From Chiridota heheva (lineage: Eukaryota > Echinodermata > Holothuroidea > Apodida > Chiridotidae): a stretch of 64,000 nucleotides of DNA. Below the pieces are notes generated by a model. The model saw only the letters and a program-made list of their open reading frames with translations, was not told the DNA's origin and searched no databases. Shown here piece after piece: positions 46,101 through 56,199 of this stretch (the stretch's first letter is position 1; each line of letters opens with the position of its first letter). The stretch lies in assembly GCA_020152595.1 (NCBI GenBank), contig JAIGNY010003797.1, positions 107,501 to 171,500 on the forward strand. The letters are read 5' to 3'. A program made the translations under genes and the position numbers.

Positions 46101-49100
46101 AGACCGATGTACATTTGGGGATCGATCATCCTCTGCAAAGGTGTAGTGATATAGTCCTGAATGCTGTGAACCAAAGCAGACCCATGTACATTTGGGGATC
46201 GATCATCCTCTGCAAAGGTGTTGTGATATAGTCCTGAATGCTGTGAACCCAAGCAGACCCATGTACATTTGGGGATCGATCATCCTCTGCAAAGGTGTAG
46301 TGATATAGTCCTGACTGCTGTGAACCCAAGCAGACCCATGTACATTTGGGGATCGATCATCCTCTGCCAAGGTGTAATGATATAGTCCTGAATGCTGTGA
46401 ACCCAAGCAGACCCATGTACATTTGGGGATCGATCGTCCTCTGCAAAGGTGTAGTGATATAGTCCTGAATGCTGTGAACCCAAGCAGACCGATGTACATT
46501 TGGGGATCGATCATCCTCTGCTAAGGTGTAGTGATATAGTCCTGAATGCTGTGAACCCAAGCAGACCCATATACATTTGGGGATCGATCGTCCTCTGCAA
46601 AAGTGTAGTGATATAGTCCTGCATGCTGTGAACCCAAGCAGACCAATGTACATTTGGGGATCGATCATCCTCTGCCAAGGTGTAGTGATATAGTCCTGAA
46701 TGCTGTGAACCCAAGCAGACCGATGTACATTTGGGGATCGATCATCCTCTGCAAAGGTGTAACATTGGATTAAAAATAATTGTCATTTAAACAATGTTTG
46801 CTCGTCAGTGGTAGAAATTTAATATTTTCGCCACTATTCCATGGCACAATACTTTCTAAAAAATACTGTTCTGAATAAGATTTCACTGTTTCAGCTTTTT
46901 TAGTTTATTGCAGGGTTTTTTTTTGTCTGTTTATGAAGACGAGGTAAAATCCCATAATCTGCTCAAATATTTACACTTAAAGAGGGTTTTATTTATGCTT
47001 GAGTCTGGACCAACACCCTTCTGCATAGTCGCAACCACAGGGAAGACATTGTTGTCACCCGCATTCGCCTCGGACACTCCTCTCTTACTCACTCCCATCT
47101 CTTATCTGGCTCCCCTGCCCCTCTCTGCCCCACTTGCAACATCGATCTGTCCATGAAGCATATTTTCTTAACTGTCCCCTATACCAGAACTCCAGATCTT
47201 TTCTCTCCTCTCTCTCTCTCTTCAATCTCAGATCTATTTGCAAACAATTCTTCCTCAAACATCATCAACTTCCTCTGCAACAACAAACTCTTCCACCACA
47301 TATAATCTCCTCCCCTCCTTCCCTTCTACACATAACCTTACACACCCCTTTCTTTTCACTTAAATTTTTCTCCCACATTCAGCCTTTCCCATTTATTTCC
47401 TCACTATCTTTACTCTTACACCATTATTTATTAACACCCTGTCGGCACATTTGACTCTGACTGTCGCGGTGCCGTTAAATATCAACAAACTAAACCAAAC
47501 ATTAAAGAGGGCATGGCATGGGTTTTCATAGGACTCTCACTTGATTATTTGGACAATTTGATAGAGAATTATTCTAAAATTTGTGTTGATTGTCATAGCA
47601 GAAATTGGAGAAAAAATCAAATATGATATTCGCTCTCATCTTAGAATTAAAATTGGTGAACTTGTTATGACGTCACTACAGAACGAAATTTCTTGAGACA
47701 CTTTCGCATCATACAAACAACATAGTGTTATGGTGTGTGTTCCTTGAAACTTGATGTATTTACACTACGAATAGAGAGATTTTTCAACAATACATTTCTT
47801 GCCAAGTTGTTATTATTTTCTTAAACATATATTGATATAAATCATATCTTCAAGTTTCATGAAAATTTTGAAATGCCGTATGATCTGGCCTAAGTTTGCA
47901 AAGCCTGTGTCTAATGTTAGGCCTAACACTGAAACTTGTAACTTTATGAATTTGAGCTTAACGGCATGGAATACTTTCTTCACAAGATAATATTATATAT
48001 TGCATGTACATTATTGTCATAGAATTTAAATGTTGCAAAAATGATCACGATGTATAAGTTCTTACAATAGAAAATTATAGGTTGAAACCAAATTACATTC
48101 CAAATTTTCCCTGCTCGACAGCAGCCTAACAGTAAATTCTAATACGAAACCTAATGTTAAAAATACCCATTAACTTAGTACATTGATTTGTTTCAAAATG
48201 AAATTTACAAGTCCTGAAATTAAACGGGCGTTTAAAGTTTTAACTCAACTTTTAATTATTACAAATGTTGACATTTAAATTAAAAACATTTATTTACATC
48301 AGAAATGGCCTGATATATCAGTATCAATGTCTTTTGAAGAAAGCAAAGGAGAAATTTTGCTTATGGAATTAGCACTGTATTTGTGTGTATGTTTTTAATC
48401 ATTCTGGAAGTGACATCACATGTCGCATAGCAGTTTTAAATTCTTGCATTGTCGGAGTGTTGATTACTGATTACTTTCGATTTTTTTCAAGCAAATGGTT
48501 TCTTTTGGGGATTTTTGATGGAATATTGTATTTTTGCTATTAATAAACTATACAAAACTATTATAAACTTAATCTCAATTTCTCTGTGTCGTGCCCTCTT
48601 TAACAAACAGTAATTGTCACTGTTTTATTTTGTGCACAACAGACATACCAGTGCAGAGGTGTCCGCCTCTCAACCCACCCCTCAAGTGCCAAATTCTCCG
48701 CCAGCTGCACCCACCGTCAATGCAGATTCCGTAGATGAACTGATCAGGACGGTCAGTTTTTCTCAGCCAGTCCACATAGATCACATGTTACTCAGTAGCC
48801 AATTACAATCCACGCCAGGAAATTCACAGGTATGTCATTAAAATATTGGTAATCATTCTTCAAATTCGGTTTCTGTTTGAAAATCATAAGGTTTGTTACA
48901 CATTGAACAGGACTTAGTGGTCAGATTTCAATCAATGGTCTTAAACTAAATAGAAATAAACTTGATGAATTCCACCTAACAAATGTGACACCATTAGTCA
49001 TTACAAGGCATTACTTTAATGATGTTAAAATTCCAAGTCAAAGGAATAAAACAGTTGATAAAGGGTAACATAAGTTTGCATACTTTCTCTTTACTGTAAT

Positions 49101-51978
49101 TTCTGGAAATTATTTCATATTCTATATTTATTAAGAAAAGCCCAACTTTTCATCAGTAATTTCTTCCAAGCTATTGGAACTTTCTCAAAATTATAACATG
49201 CCCACTCAAATTTCTTTGTACATAAAAAGTGATCAAAATAAAAGTTTCCAGTACATGATGGATCGTTAAATGAATAATGTTTGTTGGTTTAAATTGCTTC
49301 TGATGTTACTTCACAAACTATTTTCTATTGTCTGTATTTTCCCACTTTTTGTACCTTCTTAGACTCCCTTCCAAAGACTTGTGAAGCGCATGACCAGATT
49401 TTTCAGTAAACTTAACTCCGATGAAACTCTGAAGGCATTAGTTAAGGTTCTAGAGAAGCTGAATTACTCATGGAGGAACAGCTGCCCTAATCAGGTGAGT
49501 ATTAACCGTCAAAATTATTTAAAGAAAATCTTCAAGGCCCAATGGGGATGTGATCTGAACAAATCTGACATTAGTAGCGGACAACAGCACCAAAGGTCCC
49601 AGAAATTGTTCAGGTGTTCAAAAAGCAAAAGAGTGGAAGGGAGAGGGAGGGGGGGGGGGGAAGAAAAGAAAGGAAAATGTGATCAAGAAAGGCCCTAATT
49701 GATATTTTCTGTTAGAATTAAGCATTTGGTTTGGTTCCTTTTATACTCACAGAAATGTTTTCAAGACTTTTTGTGGTAAAAATATTTTTTCCACCCCTGG
49801 TATCCTGTAAAATCAGGGAAATTAGGGACGGCAATGTGGAGTTGGTCTTCTCTTGACGTGATAATTTAGCAAAAAACACATTTCATGTATGCTCTCATGT
49901 CTGTGTGTACAAGTTTTGTGATAATCAAAGGTATTATTCAATGCCCAATTTTCCTGAATTGCATGGTGCGTGGTCCTATTTACTGTATTTGTGATGTTTA
50001 CACTATTTAAGTGTAATAAAGTTCTTTTGTTTTCTGTAGGAGAATGTATGTCCCTCAGCCAATATGAACAAATTTTGTTTCATGCATTTTCAAGCTTTAA
50101 TTGCAAAGATGGAGGGAGACAAACTGTCTGTAGTAAAACTGATTATCTATTGTATGAAAAATAATAGAAATTTCTTGATTTGAACCAAGTTGATTCTGCT
50201 TGTGAATGCAGACGGGTAACCTTACCTAGCTATATATTATAAGATTCAGTGTATACTCCCCGTGCTATTTCACTGCAAACACAAATTCTGTGTAGTGTTG
50301 TTTCATGGTGGTTATAAATGTGACTAATTGTGATCTAGGGATATTAAAATTAAATAATACAGATAATTATGCCCTTTGATGGTGAAATTTCAAGATTAAG
50401 ATTCCATCCTAATATCCTGATTCCTGATTATATTTCTATGTAAGTCAAAAATAACAAATAGTGATTTCTTTATGTGCAGGTCACCATAACCACCAGTGAC
50501 AGACGTAAGCACCAACTCACCTATAAGGCAACGCTGATGGAAATGGACCACCGTATTTTGGTAGACTTTAGACTTTCAAAGGTAAGTTTATAAGAATTTT
50601 CTTGAATGAGTAAAGCAGGTTTTGGAGAGACTGTTTTGATTTAACATACACTATGAACACTTTAATGGTGGTGAATTTGTCAGAAATCTGTTAAAATGTT
50701 CTGCAAAATTCACTAATGTGAAAATAATCTGTACTTTTTTTCTTTTATTTCATCTAAATTTCATTGCTCCAAACACCCAGAGGAATAATAAACGTCTCCT
50801 CTTGGATTGGAAAGGTCAATCTGTGTTGAAAAGGTCAATCTGTGTTATTGTTTTGATAGCAAGAAAGTGATAGGAATCAGGAAAATCTCCAAATAATTCA
50901 TTCAGGGCTGTCCCTGGAAAAGCACATGGAGCTATAAATCTGTCAAACAATAATTACTTTCTGTGGATGTTTCTTTAGCCTTCACTGCAAGACACAGATT
51001 TATGACCACTTACTAAATGGAAGATTTTAATGGCTGTAGTTTGAAGATCACTTTCACTGTGTTAGTAAATACTACTGCCATGAATTCTCTGGATGTTGCA
51101 AGAACAGCTTTATTTTTGTAGTTTTAACAGATTTTTCCAGTAACTTTTTTAAGAGTAATGAAAATTAACAGATTTTTAGAACGAAAATCTGTTAAAGTGT
51201 TCATAGTGATAGATGAATCCCAAAGCTGCATGTTAATGTGTTTTGGGTTTCAAATGTTTTAGCTTTTCAGTAAATATTACTCCTTGTAGTATTTCATTTA
51301 TTTAAAATGTTGACGAGTCAGAAATTTGATGCTAATTGCGAAGATTAATAGAATCAAACTTGACCTAAAATGATCAAGATCTTCATAATACATCCTTAAG
51401 CCATCTTTCTCTTGCAATGACAATAAATCATTTCCCATGGACAATCACAGACTATACCTCAGATTTAATAGGTTGAGCTTCTGCATCAGTGATGTTCTAG
51501 TATTGTCTCTTTCTCTTTCTGAGACAGTTTCGGTTCCATCAGTGATATTTTTGTGCCAAATCAAATCTGTGTTAATGAATTAGTATGTATTTGTTACTCG
51601 ACCTGAATGAGAGTGAGTTTTAAACGTGCATTTTGCAAAAGTGATTTCAGATTGCCTATTGGGTATGCCGTACTTAGGAATTGATTGCACATTCAAAAAT
51701 TTTAATTGTCCTTGGCATCTGGGTGGGGTTGTCAAGCCTTGCCAGTGAGAATTACAAGAGTGTTTCATGGTACTTAAAACGGCATTAATTGGAAAAGATA
51801 CAAGAACTCACTTTGCCAATTATATTTGGTTATCAAGATTGAAATGAGTCCTGCCATTAAAGTTGAGTTATACATTTGTTCACAGGGTGATGGTCTTGAA
51901 TTTAAAAGACATTTCTTGAAGATCAAGCAGAAGCTGGAAAAGATTATTTCTAAAGGACCCGCTCTTCATCCCATATAG
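34121..51978 (+). CDS. chek1: Checkpoint kinase Chk1, 12 coding exons, complete
   Basis: Serine/threonine kinase of the DNA-damage and replication checkpoint, activated in the nucleus by ATR and restraining Cdc25 and the cell cycle (known for the family). Joined exons are 34121-34185, 34534-34633, 35083-35206, 35934-36068, 37253-37441, 38883-38987, 41992-42078, 43493-43595, 48643-48829, 49363-49494, 50480-50581 and 51886-51978. All introns are GT-AG, the phases agree, and the total is 1422 nt or 473 residues (human 476). Seen in the translation: glycine loop GEGAYGE (16-22), catalytic Lys38, Glu55, hinge LEYA (84-87; human has Cys at 87), HRD with Asp130, DFG at 148-150, APE at 175-177. A linker of about 270-365 has SQ sites at Ser312 and Ser343, matching human Ser317 and Ser345. 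The C-terminal regulatory KA1 region begins near 366 with KRMTRFF. The start is set by homology; no competing ATG lies in the same exon. The last ten residues differ from human. Identity is very secure; exon edges are manual calls. Confidence 0.96.
34534..34633 (+). CDS. chek1: chek1 coding exon 2 (residues 22-55)
   Basis: Acceptor CTTCAAAG precedes the base that completes Glu22. The exon carries the VAVK motif with ATP-binding Lys38 and ends exactly after Glu55, the salt-bridge partner of Lys38, at donor GTGAGT. Confidence 0.95.
35083..35206 (+). CDS. chek1: chek1 coding exon 3 (residues 56-97)
   Basis: Acceptor TTTTTCCTCAG. The exon includes the hinge [12 protein letters not shown], close to the vertebrate [12 protein letters not shown]. 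It ends one base into a Glu codon at donor GTACTT, a weaker donor than those of neighbouring exons. Confidence 0.94.
35934..36068 (+). CDS. chek1: chek1 coding exon 4 (residues 97-142)
   Basis: Acceptor TTTTTTTCAG. The exon carries the catalytic loop HRDLKPEN with Asp130 and ends at donor GTAAGC. Its last 19 bases and the donor are duplicated downstream at 36335. Confidence 0.95.
36335..36405 (+). repeat. Duplicate of the chek1 exon 4 end and donor, in intron 4
   Basis: Repeats CTGCTGCTTGATGATCAAG plus the GTAAG donor and about 50 bp of following intron from 36050-36122, with small changes. It lacks an acceptor of its own, so it looks like a pseudo-donor. Confidence 0.8.
37253..37441 (+). 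CDS. chek1: chek1 coding exon 5 (residues 142-205)
   Basis: Carries DFG (148-150), the activation segment with [10 protein letters not shown] (168-177), and the F-helix region WSCGI. Donor GTAAGT. The acceptor (ATGTAAAG) has a modest pyrimidine tract. Confidence 0.95.
37835..38560. repeat. G-rich minisatellite in chek1 intron 5
   Basis: Degenerate 24-33 bp units around GGGATGCCATGTGGGACAT. Open frames on both strands here are repeat artefacts. Confidence 0.9.
38883..38987 (+). CDS. chek1: chek1 coding exon 6 (residues 205-240)
   Basis: Acceptor TATATTTCTAG. Reads ELPWDEP at the start, matching vertebrate ELPWDQP, and continues through the C-lobe. Donor GTAAGA. Confidence 0.94.
39290..40045. 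repeat. 74-bp minisatellite in chek1 intron 6
   Basis: About 7-8 units with TTGTAATTAAGTATCTTGGG and AGTCAAACAATAGCACTGAA. Two units are followed by a shared 70-85 bp insert (AATTAATCTGCAATGGATTT). Confidence 0.88.
40150..40615. repeat. 18-bp minisatellite GGATGGTAGGTGAATGAG
   Basis: Degenerate 17-18 bp units in intron 6. Confidence 0.9.
40690..41250. repeat. GGGACAGGGTGGAATGGCATGTG minisatellite
   Basis: Irregular units of about 25 bp that resemble the intron 5 array (GGATGGCATGTGGGACA). In intron 6. Confidence 0.82.
41738..41812. repeat. 24-bp tandem repeat, 3 copies
   Basis: Units of TGCTTAAAAACCATTGGATA with small changes, intron 6. Confidence 0.8.
41992..42078 (+). CDS. chek1: chek1 coding exon 7 (residues 240-269)
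   Basis: Acceptor CCCCTTGTCAG. Encodes the end of the kinase C-lobe with the IKKDRW motif shared with vertebrate Chk1. Donor GTGAGT. Confidence 0.94.
42160..42819 (+). mobile_element. TTAA-flanked transposon family A, short copy in chek1 intron 7
   Basis: TTAA-AGGAGCTCTGGGGTA at the left and an inverted AGAAGCTGGCAGCCTAAGAG end before TTAA at the right. Both ends share TGAGGGCGTCTTTTT inside. It matches the termini of 24948-26104 but is internally deleted and carries a nested element. Confidence 0.72.
42209..42610 (+). mobile_element. Nested hAT-like MITE
   Basis: 402 bp with TIR CAGAGAATGGAG(C/T)G and many GTGACATTTTGTGAC-type motifs. Flanked by GTCGTG on both sides (6-bp direct repeat). 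Confidence 0.65.
43080..43187 (+). mobile_element. 108-bp TTAA MITE, copy B
   Basis: TTAACCCTAACTCTACCA at the left, TGGTAGAGTAAGGG-TCAA at the right (target now TCAA). Inside is a near-perfect palindrome GGCGATATTATCGCC. Chk1 intron 7. Confidence 0.85.
43318..43426 (+). mobile_element. 109-bp TTAA MITE, copy C
   Basis: Perfect TTAA at both ends and 14-bp TIRs CCCTTACTCTACCA. Lies 131 bp after copy B and 66 bp before exon 8 of Chk1. Confidence 0.88.
43493..43595 (+). CDS. chek1: chek1 coding exon 8 (residues 269-303)
   Basis: Acceptor is T9-CAG. Encodes a Ser/Pro-rich linker including QDFSPSSP, comparable to the proline-directed site region DFSPVNS in human. Ends two bases into an Arg codon at donor GTGAAG. 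The linker is poorly conserved, so the exact exon edges rest on phase and splice motifs. Confidence 0.88.
43910..44330 (+). mobile_element. hAT-like nonautonomous element (copy 2), perfect 8-bp TSD
   Basis: 421 bp starting CAGGGGTTCTTCC and ending GAAGATCGCCG, flanked by CTTTAGGG on both sides. Related copy at 18534-18939. In Chk1 intron 8. Confidence 0.82.
44905..46760. repeat. 77-bp minisatellite, about 24 copies, chek1 intron 8
   Basis: Highly regular units containing GGTGTAGTGATATAGTCCTG, CAGACCCATGTACATTTGGG and GATCGATCATCCTCTGC. Variation is mostly single-base and recurs at a few sites. Minus-strand ORFs of 67-137 codons here repeat in step with the unit and are not genes. Confidence 0.97.
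47010..47501 (+). mobile_element. LINE 3' end with RNase H-type C-terminus
   Basis: [15 protein letters not shown] and [15 protein letters not shown] match the conserved His/Cys block after RNase H in I/R1/Nimb-like LINEs. The tail GTCGCGGTGCCGTTAAAT matches a tail at 59826-59875. Confidence 0.75.
47502..48603 (+). mobile_element. TTAA-flanked insertion, 1102 bp (family B), chek1 intron 8
   Basis: TTAA-AGAGGGCATGGCATG at the left and GTCGTGCCCTCT-TTAA at the right give a short TIR (AGAGGGCA). No ORF. It abuts the LINE tail on the left and ends 39 bp before exon 9. Confidence 0.6.
48643..48829 (+). CDS. chek1: chek1 coding exon 9 (residues 303-365)
   Basis: Acceptor TGCACAACAG. Contains both regulatory SQ motifs: ASQP (Ser312) and VSFSQP (Ser343), the latter in the conserved block before DHMLL. 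Donor GTATGT. The exon lies only 39 bp after a TTAA-flanked insertion in intron 8. Confidence 0.94.
49363..49494 (+). CDS. chek1: chek1 coding exon 10 (residues 366-409)
   Basis: Acceptor CCTTCTTAG. Starts the C-terminal KA1 region and carries [10 protein letters not shown], nearly identical to vertebrate Chk1. Donor GTGAGT. Confidence 0.95.
50480..50581 (+). CDS. chek1: chek1 coding exon 11 (residues 410-443)
   Basis: Acceptor TATGTGCAG. Encodes VTITTSDRR through ILVDFRLSK, a highly conserved KA1 segment. Donor GTAAGT. Confidence 0.95.
51886..51978 (+). CDS. chek1: chek1 coding exon 12 (residues 444-473, stop)
   Basis: Acceptor TTGTTCACAG. Encodes [14 protein letters not shown], the conserved end of the KA1 domain, then a divergent tail and TAG. 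Confidence 0.95.
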   Translation, partial: GDGLEFKRHFLKIKQKLEKIISKGPALHPI

Positions 51979-52870
51979 CGCAAATGCTTTTTAAGCTGTG
52001 GGGATAATGGAAGAAAAGATGGATGTCACAACATCGATGAGAGTTGTTTAATGTTGTTAGTTTGGGAAGTGTTACAACTTGAAGAGCTTTTTCCCAAGGA
52101 TACTTTGTCTGGAATGGTTAAAGCCTCTCAGAGCACGATTTCATCCTGACAATTTTATACCTGGAAGATAAATTGAAGATGTATTTCTGGCATCATCACT
52201 TGTATTCTGTTTAGATCTTGAAATTTTAGCGGACCACAACACGAACCATCACATAAGGTTTTTTCAGGTCTTTAGAGGGAAAAACAGAAGGAAAAGAAAG
52301 ACAAAATGGGAAACAGAAAAGGAAGGCGGAAGGGAGGAGGGGGAGGGGAAGGAAAGCATTAACCATTCAGTTTTGTTATTGTTGGTGAGAGTACACTCGT
52401 ATAAATTTGTGCAAGACTTTCTTGTCCCCTACTTCCCAGAAAGTAAGACAATTTTTCTACCTCTGATTTTATTTTTATATTTGTGAATCTGAACAAGTTG
52501 GAAGTCACCTTCTTCTTAAAAATCATTAGAAATATGATAAAAGCGGACAGTTTTACATAAAGGTTATATATTTGTAATATGCTATATTTATTTTTGTCCA
52601 AAGGTGCTTCTAGTTTGTTGTAATGTAGGGATTGGGTTATGAGAATTTTAAGTGCAAAAAACCCAGTGCACCAAACAGAAGCTTCACTGATTATTACCAA
52701 AGAAACCTACCTCCATCACGTCTTGGACAAGACAATCTAGCTCAAAGGGTGCACCAGAGAAAAGATTGATGAGTGCAAATGTGCATCCATGTCGGTATGG
52801 CAGCCTTATGTAAAGGCTAAACTATATAATACGTATACCTTTCACGTAGAATAAACTTGGGGTCTGTAAA
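51979..52870 (+). other. chek1: chek1 3' UTR with AATAAA at 52850-52855
   Basis: No gene is seen for about 870 nt after the Chk1 stop. The first AATAAA I found lies at 52850-52855, so this is the likely 3' UTR. A purine-rich tract sits at 52266-52360. The cleavage site is inferred. Confidence 0.5.
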
Positions 52871-53080
52871 GTGAATGATAATTATTCTTGCTATCGAAAG
52901 TACTTTTATTCACGTCTTAGTCTATTCATGCATATTCAAGAAAAAGAGGTTTTGCTTGAGGTGCCACAGGCTCTCCTGGAAAATAAACTTTGGTTATGCT
53001 TGCTATCTAAGGCACTTGATAACTTTTCATTCATGCCTCAGTCTGGCCATGTATATTATTATTAATCACATATTTCAACA
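52871..53080. other. No gene recognised
   Basis: Downstream of the Chk1 polyadenylation signal. Short frames only. Confidence 0.4.
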
Positions 53081-55480
53081 TGGTTTCAGAAAAGTATCAA
53101 GCATAGCACCTATGCATTTTGTAACATTGGTTTGTGCCAACTTAAAACTATTAGCGAAACATTAAAATCACCTGAGATTTGTTTCAAGGCATTTAGTGTT
53201 CCCAATGGCATTATTAAGGTCTTTTTCAAATTCAGAACTAATTTATTATTTTGTATTCATTTATCAACACTTTTCAGACTTTCTTCTAATAGATATTCAA
53301 TTGCAGCTTTTCTTTGACCTAAGACTGAAATTGTTGTATCACCAGCATACATGTCAATATGGGTATGGTTTACTACAGTCGGCAGATAGTAAGAGGAGAG
53401 GGCCTAGTATTGATGCTTGTGGTACTCCAATACTTATATGGTTATCGTCTGACACGGCACCTTTACTGGCAATAAACTGACATCTTTCCGGAAGATATGA
53501 TGGTACTTCAATACTTATATGTTTATTGTCTGACACGGCACCTTTACTGGCAATAAACTGGCATTTTCTTCAGATATGATGGTACATTATATGTTTATCG
53601 TCTGACACAGCACCTTTATTGGCAATAAACTGACATGTTTTTTGAAGATAGGATGAAAACTACTTGATTGCCAATTTTGAGGACCATAAAGCTCAAGTTT
53701 TTTTAGTAAAATGTGATGATTCACAGTGTCGAATGCTTTACTTAGATCAATAAATGAAACACCAATTAAAAATCCTTCAAATCTAAGTTGAATAATATCG
53801 CTGTTTCACATGAATCAATGGGTCGAAAACCGAACTGACTTTCATTTAAAATACTGGGTCCTACAAAATTGTACAACTGATTATTTTTGTGACAATTGGG
53901 AGAATTGATATTGATCTACAGTTTCCCACTTCATGTTTGTCACCTGCTTTATAAATAGTTGTTACCCGAGCATGTTTCCAATCAGATGGTACCTTCCCAG
54001 TCTTCAGACTTAGGTCAAATATAAAAGTAAGTGAGCGAGCAACACAATTTTTGCCATTTTTAGTATTTTGCGACTAAGGCCATCGAATCCTGCTGCTTTG
54101 TTTAATAGCATCTTACTTAATTCATTTTTCACAAACTCTTTTGTGAGTAATTTAAAATCAAAGCAATTTAAATTATGACTGTGTACATACAGTGAGGATT
54201 CATAAGAACTATCATCATTCTCTGAATAATTTTTTGGTTCAATGGTTTCGCCAATAAAAACAAAATAATTATTTTCATAAGTATAATAATCATCTCTTCA
54301 TTATCCTTAACAATGGAAAAGGGGATTTTATTTACTGCCTCTGGTGAAATCTTCTTTATAACTTTCCAGAACATATCTGAGTTTTTTGCATTTTCCAAAA
54401 TGGTATTTTGCACGTTTTGTTTTGACTTCTCTTAAGGTGGGGATACACCCTAAAATATTATTCCTACACCCATATTTTGTTTGTATCATTTTTAGATACT
54501 TACAGTAAGTATGTTTTCTTTCTATTACCTAAATTAAAAAAAAATCCATCAATAAGTTGGTCAAAATATATTTTAGAAATTACAGTATCCAATCAAAAGA
54601 TGCATTTTAAAATCGGAAGTGACATTTTTAAATTGGAAGTAGCATTTTATCCATCATAAATTAGCTGGGAAACATTCCCAATCCCACTATTGGCCTGCTA
54701 AGGTTGGTTGTGTCTTATATTAGTTGCTACCACCTGTCACATGATGGGTCACATGATTGAATAGCTAGCTGTGATGTTTCCATTGTTCATTGCATTTGTA
54801 CAACTAACACGAGTTTGACTCGAATTTTAAATTCACGTATAATGTATATTGTATGTTGTATATTTAATCGCGATTTGCGCAAAATTGCCTTTGTAAATGC
54901 TTAACATTGAATAACTTATGATATGTACCATCTATACCTTTCAAATTTGGTACATGTATAGAGTGTGAATCCCCCAACAATCCTATGAGAGCTTTTTAGA
55001 CTGACTTGTTTAGTATTTGAAACATTGAAGATTTTCTATCATTTTGCTGGAAATTTGGTCACGTGACCATATCCTAATTAATGTGCATGATTTGTAAAAA
55101 TCCTCTTCTACGATGCATAACCTAACCATATACTATTATGTGTTAAAATTGAAGTATGGCATACTAAACACATATGAAGTTATTCAACTTTTCATATAGC
55201 TACATAAAAATCTCAAATAACCATATATTTTAATATATGCACAAATTATGCAAATTAGTAGTCATTTACATACACAAATTATACATCAATGTTTCGAATT
55301 CAATCTCCTCTTTCAGAAAATGTATACTTTATTAGGTGTTTATAGTTAGGAAAGGGGTTTTATTTATCCATTTATATACTACCTTTTAAAATAGCAATTT
55401 TGAGTAAAGAGAAATGATAAATTACGTTGTTTCTCGTGACCTTATATTTTTCCCAAGTATCAGCATCATTACTACAACGG
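53080..55480 (-). mobile_element. Degraded LINE ORF2 with TTAA insertion and triplication
   Basis: In minus order: linker TWEKYKVTRNN (about 55480-55390), insertion 54432-55389, FWKVIKKI, NKAAGFDGLSRKILK, FIDLSKAFDTVNHHILL (RT motif A), three copies of a 70-80 bp unit (53421-53650), GVPQASILGPLL (motif B) and MYAGDTT, a changed YADD. Then NNKLVLNLKKT. Multiple frameshifts mean it is inactive. Confidence 0.82.
54432..55389. mobile_element. 958-bp TTAA-flanked insertion within the LINE
   Basis: Single TTAA at each edge. Removing the insert and one TTAA would leave the LINE frame in phase on both sides. TIRs are weak (GGTGGGGATA against GGTAGTATAT). No ORF of note. Confidence 0.6.
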
Positions 55481-55689
55481 GCTTTCTTGGCAGTTGTTCT
55501 CCTTATATCCTCAGTGGTGACATTGTAGTGGGCGGTTGTACCTGCATGTAGCGATACTATGATTCCTTTACAACAGTTGAAACAACCACGTTGTGTCGGA
55601 ATATATCTCTGGTCAAAGGTTGTCCTATCTGCTATCGATTTCCTCCTGGCGGGTTGGGGGTGTATGGCACACTTCTTGACTTATGGTAG

Positions 55690-55994
55690 TCAACTTAATT
55701 ATGTTGTTTTCTTGGGTAGGCTACAACATTGCAATGACCTGTTGATTGTTGTTGGTCAAAGGGGTGTTGGGCTTGCTTGGTATGCTGCACGGTTCTGTAC
55801 ATACCAGGTATGGATGTGAATCGATCAGTAAGTCGTTTTGATCCTTTCCTATATAGGTGAATATCATCATAAAACATTGATAGGTCCAAATTTCTATCAG
55901 TGTACATAAAGGATTTAATATTCTTAAGATATCTACATTCAAGTTTTTTCATCAGATTTTCAAACAGAATGACAAGCTCTTGTACATGAGACAA
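55690..55994 (-). pseudogene. SGNH-hydrolase-like fragment
   Basis: The minus frame contains YDDIHLYRKGSKRLTDRF. It resembles the last block of SGNH/GDSL esterases (DxxH then Gly and Leu). Such esterase domains occur in ORF1 of some CR1-like LINEs, but the link to the adjacent LINE is inference. Too short to be an intact enzyme. Confidence 0.3.
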
Positions 55995-56199
55995 ATATTC
56001 ATTGTATATTCATGTAATGTATCAGGTGAGGCCTTGCTTGAAATGCCTCTCCTGGAGAATATACCTTTTCGAAGTGATTTTAGCCGAACGTGATTACTTC
56101 AGTACTTTGACCAATCAACTGCTGGGGAAAGTTTTCTTTTGTTATCTAACCAATCAGCTGCAGTTGCTGAAGGAAAAGCTGTAAGCAACAATGCAAGCA

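Noticed and set aside
44876-46714. Series of 67-137 codon minus-strand ORFs
   Set aside because: Spaced in multiples of 77 bp; translations of one repeat unit in three frames.
44905-46760. Possible CRISPR array
   Set aside because: Repeats are contiguous 77-bp units without unique spacers, in an intron of an animal gene.
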